DNA from: Rhodobacterales bacterium
Lineage (GTDB): Bacteria; Pseudomonadota; Alphaproteobacteria; Rhodobacterales; Rhodobacteraceae
DNA: 40,010 bases
NCBI GenBank assembly: GCA_003249215.1
Contig: QKJR01000002.1
Span: 1-40,010 of the forward strand
Reading direction: 5' to 3'
Both the position numbers and the translations under genes were made by a program. Positions 34,258 to 40,010 of this stretch are shown here, in pieces. The notes under the pieces were generated by a model. The model had not been told where the DNA came from, did no database searches, and was given only the letters and a program-made list of their open reading frames with translations. Each line of letters begins with the position of its first letter. The first letter of the stretch is position 1.

Positions 34258-36695
34258 GTGCCGCGGGGTTTGGCGCGCGTCGTCGGATCGGCCTCGCGCG
34301 GGTTCTCGGGCCAGGGGTGGCGCGGATAGCGGCCGCGCATCTCCTTGCGGACACCGGCGTAGGAGCCGTCCCAGAAGCCGGGCAGGTCCATCGTCACCTG
34401 AATCGGTTTCGAGCCGGGGCTGAGGAGCGCGATCCTGAGCGGATGGCGTTTCGGTCCGACGGTCGGATGGGTGCTCAGCCCATACATCTCGGGCAGTTTC
34501 ACCTCGATCGTCGGCACATCGCCGCCGTAGTCGATCGGCACGCGGCGGCCGAGCGGTGTTTCGAAATGGGCAGGCGCCAGCCGGTCGAGCTCGGCCATCT
34601 GGCCCCAGTCGAGCTGGGCGCGCAGGGCTTCGAGCAGGTCGAGGTTACGCAGGTCCGCCTCGGTCCGCTTGCCGCGCAAGTAAGGTGATAACGCCTCACC
34701 CGAGAGCAGTGTGGCATCGGACAGATCGGGCAGGTCGGCACCATCGCCGCGCAAGAGGTCGATGCGCGCGCGGAACCGCTCTGCTGCGGGCGTGAGTGTC
34801 AGCCCGATCTGGCGCAGTCCCTCGAGCGCGCCGCGCGCCAAGGCTTCGGGTGGGGCCTCGGGCCAGTGGCGATCGTCGAGCACCAGTGCGCCGAAGCGCT
34901 CCTGCCGCCGGGCGATCACCCGGCCCTCGCGTTTCGACCATTCGCAGACATCGACCCAGCCGATCCGGTCACCATAGAGACGGCGCAGCGCGGCTTCGGT
35001 CAGGGCCATGCCCTGCCGCACGCGGGCCTCGCGCGGATCGCCGTCGAGATCGGTCGCGACGATCAGCCGCGCGGCGCCGAGCGCATCGCCCTCGGCCACC
35101 ACGGCGCCCTTGCCGCCCGAAAGGACATAGCGCGGGGCATCGCCCTTGCGGCGCAGGCCGATCCGGTCGGGGTAGGCGAGCGCGGCCTGTTCGGGCAGGC
35201 CAAGCCCCGCGTCGGGCGTGCTGACGAGGCGGGCGAGGCGCTTGGCCTCGGCGCGGATGCGCTCGACGGTGCCGCGATGCACCTGCCACGGGTGATCGGC
35301 CTCGAACCGGCCGGGATTGGCGACGGCCGCGGCACGCAGGGCGAGATCGGCGGGCGCGCCGCGGATCGGGTCGCGTTCCTCCAGAAGGGCGGCCAGCGTG
35401 GCGGCGCCCGGGCCCGCCACGGTCAGCATATGCGCGAGCCGCGGATGCAGCGGCAGGGCGGCCAGCGCCCGGCCATGGGCGGTGATCCGGCCCCCCTCCA
35501 GCGCGCCGAGATCGGTCAGAAGCGCGCGCGCCTCCGCCAGCGCCGGGCCGGGCGGCGGGGTCAGGAAGGCGAGATCGGAGCCGTCCGAGCCCCAGAGCGC
35601 GAGTTCGAGCGCGAGGCCGGTGAGGTCGGCCACCGCGATCTCCGGCGGGGCGAAGCCGGGCAGCGCGCCTTCCTCGCCCTTGGTCCAGAGCCGGTAGCAG
35701 ACCCCCGGCGCGACCCGCCCCGCACGGCCGCGACGCTGCTCGGCCTCGGCGCGGCTCACGCGTTCCGTCACCAGCCGCGCCATGCCCGAGGCGGGGTCGA
35801 ACCGCAGCCGCCGCGCGCGGCCGGCATCGACCACCACGCGCACGTCGGGGATGGTGAGAGATGTCTCTGCGATCGCGGTTGCCAGCACCAACTTGCGCCC
35901 GGCTTTCGGCGGGGTCAGCGCCGCGCGTTGCGCCGCGAAATCCATCGCGCCGAACAAGGGCGCGAGCGTGACGCCTGCGGGCAGGCGGCCGAAGAGCAAC
36001 CCCTCCACCCGACGGATTTCGCCCTCGCCGGGCAGGAAGACCAGCACGCCGCCCTCGGTGGTTTCTTCGAGCGCTTGTTCCACAAGCCCTGCCACCGCGG
36101 GCTCGAGCCGCATCCCCTGCGCGACCGGACGGCCAAGCCAGCGGGTCTCGACGGGAAAGGCGCGGCCCTCGGAGCTGACGACGGGCGCGTCGTCCAAGAG
36201 CGCAGCGACCGGTCCCGCATCGAGTGTGGCCGACATCACCAGCACCTGCAGATCGGGGCGGAGCGCGGCGCGCGCTTCCCAGACCAGAGCAAGGCCGAGA
36301 TCGGCATTGAGCGAGCGTTCGTGGAATTCGTCGAAGATCACGAGGCCCACGCCGGCAAGTTCCGGGTCGGACTGGATCATCCGGGTCAGGATGCCTTCGG
36401 TGACCACCTCGACGCGGGTTGCGCGCGAGGTCTTGGCTTCGCCGCGGATCCGGTAGCCCACGCGGGCTCCGACCGCCTCGCCCAGAGTTTCGGCCATCCG
36501 CTCGGCACTGGCGCGGGCGGCGAGGCGGCGGGGTTCGAGCATCAGGATGCGGCCCTCAACCTGGTCCATGAGGGCCAGAGGCACCCGCGTCGTCTTGCCC
36601 GCGCCGGGCGGCGCCATCAGCACGGCGCGGCCCGTGCGAGAAAGCGCCGCGCAGAGTTCGGGGATCACATCGTCGATGGGCAGGCGGTCACTCAT
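34254..36695 (-). CDS. hrpB: ATP-dependent helicase HrpB
   Basis: DEAH-type superfamily 2 RNA helicase, 813 residues, the expected HrpB length. Walker A is APPGAGKTTRVPLAL (near 28-42) and Walker B is the DEFHERSLNADL segment. Motif III is MSATLD, motif V is VLATAIAETSLTIPDVRVVVD, and motif VI is QRRGRAGR. The HrpB-specific C-terminal region with PLGRRVPIDY and the YGLSTHPTVGPKRHPLRIALLSP tail is present. In E. coli HrpB is non-essential and its RNA target is unclear. The gene starts six bases after the upstream DUF3108 gene, so the two form an operon. Confidence 0.95.
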   Translation of the reverse strand: MSDRLPIDDVIPELCAALSRTGRAVLMAPPGAGKTTRVPLALMDQVEGRILMLEPRRLAARASAERMAETLGEAVGARVGYRIRGEAKTSRATRVEVVTEGILTRMIQSDPELAGVGLVIFDEFHERSLNADLGLALVWEARAALRPDLQVLVMSATLDAGPVAALLDDAPVVSSEGRAFPVETRWLGRPVAQGMRLEPAVAGLVEQALEETTEGGVLVFLPGEGEIRRVEGLLFGRLPAGVTLAPLFGAMDFAAQRAALTPPKAGRKLVLATAIAETSLTIPDVRVVVDAGRARRLRFDPASGMARLVTERVSRAEAEQRRGRAGRVAPGVCYRLWTKGEEGALPGFAPPEIAVADLTGLALELALWGSDGSDLAFLTPPPGPALAEARALLTDLGALEGGRITAHGRALAALPLHPRLAHMLTVAGPGAATLAALLEERDPIRGAPADLALRAAAVANPGRFEADHPWQVHRGTVERIRAEAKRLARLVSTPDAGLGLPEQAALAYPDRIGLRRKGDAPRYVLSGGKGAVVAEGDALGAARLIVATDLDGDPREARVRQGMALTEAALRRLYGDRIGWVDVCEWSKREGRVIARRQERFGALVLDDRHWPEAPPEALARGALEGLRQIGLTLTPAAERFRARIDLLRGDGADLPDLSDATLLSGEALSPYLRGKRTEADLRNLDLLEALRAQLDWGQMAELDRLAPAHFETPLGRRVPIDYGGDVPTIEVKLPEMYGLSTHPTVGPKRHPLRIALLSPGSKPIQVTMDLPGFWDGSYAGVRKEMRGRYPRHPWPENPREADPTTRAKPRGT

Positions 36696-36701
36696 GTCGC
36701 C

Positions 36702-37439
36702 TTATCGCCGTTTCAGGTGCCCCTTGCCAAGGATCGTCTCGGTGGAAATCTCGACCACGCGCAGGCGGCCATCCTCGGTCGGCGCATAGGTCAGGGTGAA
36801 GGGAAAGCGGCTCTTCTCGGCCATCTCGCGCGCGGAAAACCCTTCGAGGCGGCGATATTCCCCCGCGCAGGTCACGCCCTTGCCCTTGGGGCGCGGCGCC
36901 GAGAGCTGCACCTGCGAGCGCCGCGCGCCGTCGAACATCTTCACGTCGAGCTGGCAGGCCCGATCCGGCGCCACATCGCGCAGCACGGCATAGAGCGCGG
37001 TCAGCGGGTCGATCGTTCCGCCCTGTTTCGCGGGATCGACATCGCGGTCCTTGGGCGTGCGGGGCGGGTTCGAGGCGACCGAGACCGGCGTGCCCGCGCG
37101 GTAGCGGATCTCGAAATCGCGCCGGGTGCCGTTGCCGCGCTCGGCAGTCTCGGTATAGCGGGCGGGGGTGAAGCGGGTCTCGCGCGCGGCGCCTTGCGCG
37201 GTGGCGGTGTAGCGGATCTTGCGCAGCGCGGCGGCAAGGCCCGTCGTCTCCATCACCCCTTGGGCGGCATAGCGTGCGCCCTCGATCTGTCCGTCGATGC
37301 GCAGCTCGCCCGCCTTGATCCCGTGCAGGATCACATCGAAGCGGATCGCATCCGCCTGATCGGCGCGCGCCACGCCGGGCAGAAGAAGCGCCGCGATCAG
37401 CGTCGCGCGCCGCGCCCAATGACAGATTGCCTTACCCAT
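36702..37439 (-). CDS. DUF3108 domain periplasmic protein
   Basis: 245-residue exported protein. The signal peptide is MGKAICHWARRATLIAALLLPGVARA. The mature region IRFDVILHGIKAGELRIDGQIEGARYAAQGVMETTGL is a DUF3108 hallmark, followed by a beta-rich body (YTATAQGAARETRFTPARYTE). DUF3108 proteins are predicted periplasmic beta-proteins of unknown function. The ATG at 37439 has GAGGGAG upstream and begins the signal; a much longer in-frame extension overlapping meaB on the opposite strand is rejected. It is transcribed ahead of hrpB and divergent from meaB (129-base gap). Confidence 0.85.
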   Translation of the reverse strand: MGKAICHWARRATLIAALLLPGVARADQADAIRFDVILHGIKAGELRIDGQIEGARYAAQGVMETTGLAAALRKIRYTATAQGAARETRFTPARYTETAERGNGTRRDFEIRYRAGTPVSVASNPPRTPKDRDVDPAKQGGTIDPLTALYAVLRDVAPDRACQLDVKMFDGARRSQVQLSAPRPKGKGVTCAGEYRRLEGFSAREMAEKSRFPFTLTYAPTEDGRLRVVEISTETILGKGHLKRR

Positions 37440-37568
37440 GGCCGTCTCCCTCAACTCACCTCGCTCTGGACTATACCGCCCCGAGCGGGCAGAAAACCCA
37501 AACGCATTCACGATCGCTGACGGATGTGTCAGGAGCCTGACGCCCGCAGCCCAGTTTTGGGAGCGCCG

Positions 37569-38570
37569 ATGCCCGCTGCAGACCTGTCCACCGACCCCGC
37601 CACCGAGCTTGCCCCGCGTATCCTCGCCGGCGAGCGCCGCGCGCTTGCCCGGGCGATCACGCTCGTCGAATCGGGGCGCGCCGATCATCGGGCGCAGGCG
37701 GCGCGGCTGCTCGATGCGGTGAAGGTCTCGGGGCGGCAGGCGTTGCGTATCGGGCTCTCGGGGACGCCCGGGGTGGGCAAGTCCACCTTCGTCGAGGCCT
37801 TCGGGATGATGCTGGTGAGCCAGGGGCTCAAGGTCGCCGTGCTGGCCGTCGATCCCTCCTCGGCGCGCTCGGGCGGGTCGATTCTGGGTGACAAGACTCG
37901 GATGGAACGCCTCTCGCGTGAGCCCGCGGCCTTTATCCGGCCCTCGCCCTCTCAGGCGCAGCTTGGCGGGGTGGCGCGGCGCACGCGCGAGGCGGTCAGC
38001 CTGTGCGAGGCGGCGGGGTTCGATGTCGTGCTGATCGAGACGGTGGGGGTGGGCCAGTCCGAGACGCTCGTGGCCGAGATGACCGATCTCTTCATCCTCT
38101 TGATGGCGCCGGCGGGCGGCGACGAGTTGCAGGGGGTCAAGCGCGGCATCATGGAAATGGCCGATATGATCCTCGTGAACAAGGCCGATGGCGATCTGAA
38201 GCCGGCTGCGATGCGGACGGTGGCGGATTACGCCGGTGCGCTGCACCTCTTGCGGCGCCGGCCGCAGGACCCGGACGGGTTCCCCAAGGCGCTGCCGGTT
38301 TCGGCGCTCGAGGCGGCGGGGCTCGCCAAGGCCTGGGACGAGATGCGCACGCTCGCCGACTGGCGCCGGGCCGAGGGGCATTTCGACCGCCGCCGGGCGG
38401 AGCAGGCGCGGCACTGGTTCGAAACCGAGGTGCGCGAGGGGCTGCTCGCGCGGCTCGGGGCGGATCCCGAGATCAAGGCGCTGATGGCGCGGCTCGGCGG
38501 TGCGGTCGCGGCGGGGGAAACGGCGCCCGCGGCGGCGGCGGCCGAGGCGCTGGCGGCGCTTGGGGCCTGA
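37569..38570 (+). CDS. meaB: MeaB-type G3E GTPase, chaperone of methylmalonyl-CoA mutase
   Basis: G3E-family GTPase that loads and protects the adenosylcobalamin cofactor of methylmalonyl-CoA mutase (or ethylmalonyl-CoA mutase). 333 residues: P-loop GTPGVGKST (65-73), switch-region [21 protein letters not shown], the Walker B-like [10 protein letters not shown], and base-specificity NKAD, all intact. The C-terminal helical arm mediates dimerisation. The ATG at 37569 after GGGAG gives MPAADLSTD. No mutase gene lies nearby. In this lineage the partner could be either mutase of the ethylmalonyl-CoA and propionyl-CoA routes. Confidence 0.94.
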   Translation: MPAADLSTDPATELAPRILAGERRALARAITLVESGRADHRAQAARLLDAVKVSGRQALRIGLSGTPGVGKSTFVEAFGMMLVSQGLKVAVLAVDPSSARSGGSILGDKTRMERLSREPAAFIRPSPSQAQLGGVARRTREAVSLCEAAGFDVVLIETVGVGQSETLVAEMTDLFILLMAPAGGDELQGVKRGIMEMADMILVNKADGDLKPAAMRTVADYAGALHLLRRRPQDPDGFPKALPVSALEAAGLAKAWDEMRTLADWRRAEGHFDRRRAEQARHWFETEVREGLLARLGADPEIKALMARLGGAVAAGETAPAAAAAEALAALGA

Positions 38571-38593
38571 GCCGACCGGGCAGGGTCAGATGA

Positions 38594-38619
38594 AAACGCC
38601 GCCCCGTGGGGCGGCGTTT
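38594..38619. terminator. Bidirectional terminator between meaB and pcuC
   Basis: AAACGCCGCCCC-GT-GGGGCGGCGTTT: a 12-bp perfect stem between convergent genes. T-runs lie at the stem edges, stronger on the minus strand. Confidence 0.85.
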
Positions 38620-38642
38620 CGCGTTCCGGTGTCAGTCGGCGC

Positions 38643-39176
38643 TCAGTTCGAGGCGCCGTGCATGGAATGGTCCATGCCCTGCATCGGCATCCCGCCCGAG
38701 GGCGTCATCGGCATCCCGTCATCGCCGCGCTTGGTGTCGACGGGGATCTCGACCGTCACTTCCCCGGCATGTTCGAAGGTCAGCGTCACCTCGACCACAT
38801 CGCCGTCCCTGAGCGGCTGCTTGAGGCCGAGGAACATGACGTGATCGCCGCCGCGCTTGAGCGCGTGCATCCCATGGGCGGGGACGGGGAAGCCCTCTTT
38901 CACCTCGAGCATCTGCATCACGCCGTTGCCGTCGGCCTTGTGGGTATGCAGCTCGACACGCTCGGCCACGTCGGAGGTGGCCTTGATCAGGCGGTCGTCG
39001 GTGTCCGAGTGGTTCTCGATCACCAGAAAGGCCGCGCCGGATTTCGACATCGGCGTCGAGACGCGGGCATAGGCGTCGGTGACCATCAGGGCAGTTTCAG
39101 CAAGGGCTGGCCACGCGAAGGCCGAGCACGACAGGGTGACCGCCGCGGCGGCCAGAAGGGGTTTGAAACGGGTCAT
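38643..39176 (-). CDS. pcuC: Periplasmic copper chaperone PCu(A)C
   Basis: 177-residue periplasmic copper chaperone that delivers Cu(I) to the CuA or CuB sites of cytochrome oxidases. The signal peptide ends ...FAWPALA. The conserved core has AYARVSTPMSKSGAAFLVIEN, VELHTHKADGNGVMQM and PAHGMHALKRGGDHVMFLGL, containing the His and Met ligands of the family. A Met/His-rich tail, MPMTPSGGMPMQGMDHSMHG, extends the C-terminus and could bind extra copper, as in other PcuC proteins. It lies 36 bases downstream of a small exported-protein gene on the same strand, probably an operon. Confidence 0.92.
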   Translation of the reverse strand: MTRFKPLLAAAAVTLSCSAFAWPALAETALMVTDAYARVSTPMSKSGAAFLVIENHSDTDDRLIKATSDVAERVELHTHKADGNGVMQMLEVKEGFPVPAHGMHALKRGGDHVMFLGLKQPLRDGDVVEVTLTFEHAGEVTVEIPVDTKRGDDGMPMTPSGGMPMQGMDHSMHGASN

Positions 39177-39212
39177 ATCGGGTCCAGTCTGATCTTGAGA
39201 AAAACGAAGGGA

Positions 39213-39566
39213 TCAGACGGTCTCCGGCGGATCGCGGGCGCGCGGCCGGGGCTCCGACTGGGGCGCGGGAATCGCTGTCTCGGTCGCCACGAGCTGCGTG
39301 ACGCCCCCCTCGGGACGCAGGAGGGCAGGCGCTTGCAGCTCGAGCGCAGCCATCAGGCCGAGCACCATGTCGGGGCAGATATGCACCGGTCCGACCGGAG
39401 TGCCGGTCTCGTCCACGCTGATCGTGGTGATCCCGTATCCGGTGCAGATCACGATTTCGCCCGCAACGCGCGTCTGTCCGCGCGCAACGGCCATGGTCAG
39501 GCTCGTTGCGGCGAGGATCATGGCCATCAGGCCGATCAGGACAGGGCGCAGGTTCCGCAGGCTCAT
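39213..39566 (-). CDS. Small exported or membrane protein upstream of pcuC, possibly DUF2946-like
   Basis: 117 residues: an N-terminal hydrophobic segment (VLIGLMAMILAATSLTMAVA) acting as signal or anchor, then EIVICTGYGITTISVDETGTPVGPVHICPDMVLGLMAALE with two cysteines (VICTGYG, HICPDM). The C-terminus is proline-rich. The paired Cys motifs and position just upstream of pcuC suggest a copper-related role; it resembles DUF2946-type proteins, but this assignment is tentative. It could be a metal-binding accessory to the chaperone. Translated from an ATG with no strong ribosome site visible. Confidence 0.7.
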   Translation of the reverse strand: MSLRNLRPVLIGLMAMILAATSLTMAVARGQTRVAGEIVICTGYGITTISVDETGTPVGPVHICPDMVLGLMAALELQAPALLRPEGGVTQLVATETAIPAPQSEPRPRARDPPETV

Positions 39567-39631
39567 CGCGCGATCCTAGCCGCGAGGCGCGCGTCGCGCC
39601 AGCCCGTCGCGCCCGCGAGCCCGGAAAAGCA

Positions 39632-39654
39632 AAAGCCCCGCCAGAGCGGGGCTT
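39632..39654 (-). terminator. Terminator after rpmB
   Basis: AAAGCCCCG-CCAGA-GCGGGGCTTT (approximate arms), read on the minus strand, is followed by TTTTGCTTTT. It lies about 40 bases past the rpmB stop. Confidence 0.8.
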
Positions 39655-39694
39655 TGGTCGTCTCGCAGCGCTCCGGCAAGCGGAGTGGCGGGGA

Positions 39695-39982
39695 TCAGGC
39701 GGCGGCCTGAGCCTTGACGATGGCTTTCTTGATTTTCAGAGCGCCGGTCGAGAGTTCCTCGTCACGGGCTTTGAGCAGGTAGGCGTCGAGGCCACCGCGG
39801 TGGTCGACCGAGCGCAGGCCGGCGGCCGAGATGCGCAGTTTGAACGACTGGCCCAGAACGTCCGAGATCAGGGTGACTTCGTTCAGGTTCGGCAGAAACC
39901 GGCGACGCGTCTTGTTGTTCGCGTGGCTGATGTTGTTGCCCGACATCGGGCCTTTGCCGGTCAGTTCGCAGACGCGCGACAT
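39695..39982 (-). CDS. rpmB: 50S ribosomal protein L28
   Basis: 95-residue large-subunit protein, [33 protein letters not shown], the defining L28 N-terminus, followed by [24 protein letters not shown]. It has the longer alphaproteobacterial form with an Ala/Lys-rich tail ([12 protein letters not shown]). Only one of the zinc-type cysteines is kept (Cys5), as in zinc-independent L28. It is monocistronic by appearance, with a terminator downstream; its promoter lies beyond the window edge. Confidence 0.97.
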   Translation of the reverse strand: MSRVCELTGKGPMSGNNISHANNKTRRRFLPNLNEVTLISDVLGQSFKLRISAAGLRSVDHRGGLDAYLLKARDEELSTGALKIKKAIVKAQAAA

Positions 39983-40010
39983 GGCGTTATCCTTCGTTTC
40001 CTCAGGGCGC

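Overview
This window is a GC-rich stretch of an alphaproteobacterial chromosome, most likely from the family Rhodobacteraceae. That placement rests on the GcrA cell-cycle regulator, a VPLPA-type C-terminal sorting signal (a Rhodobacterales hallmark), cytochrome c maturation System I genes, a PCu(A)C copper chaperone, strong GC bias, and dispersed A-B type intergenic repeats. I cannot name the species. Most of the window is ordinary core chromosome: about 36 protein genes, one tRNA-Leu, and no transposase, integrase, phage or CRISPR sequence.

Layout. 1-4.6 kb: rpmI-rplT, a terminator, then pheS-pheT with a DUF2513-like membrane-anchored gene spliced between the two synthetase subunits. 4.7-9.9 kb: acyltransferase, rhomboid protease and META-domain lipoprotein on the minus strand, then a MerR/XRE/cupin regulator divergent from gabT and an Lrp-type regulator. 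A perfect 20-bp palindrome lies between the divergent genes. 10-16.2 kb: ccmF-ccmH, a PaaG-like hydratase/isomerase, tRNA-Leu(UAA), an ABC exporter and a Kbp/LysM protein. 16.3-20.8 kb: acyl-CoA synthetase, PhnA-type zinc-ribbon protein, TPR-methyltransferase and a DUF4239 membrane protein.

20.8-26.1 kb is the accessory patch. It holds a decayed cutA pseudogene, an AT-richer orphan gene, ettA, a KAP-family P-loop NTPase, and a secreted protein built from exact 56-residue repeats. 26.2-31.1 kb: VPLPA-CTERM protein, rimO, a half-size EamA transporter, a FadL-type porin and gcrA. 31.2-34.3 kb: argD-argF and a cysteine hydrolase. 34.3-40 kb: hrpB and a DUF3108 protein, meaB, a pcuC copper cluster and rpmB.

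The most interesting signal is upstream of argD-argF. A near-consensus promoter is placed so that transcription should start on the AUG of an 18-codon reading frame carrying seven arginine codons, four of them consecutive. This looks like an unannotated, leaderless arginine leader peptide controlling arginine biosynthesis. Also notable are a composite repeat family (hairpin A plus block B, as single A-B units or head-to-head palindromes) in five intergenic regions, the gene inserted into pheST, the three-domain regulator with its palindrome, and the multiply broken cutA.
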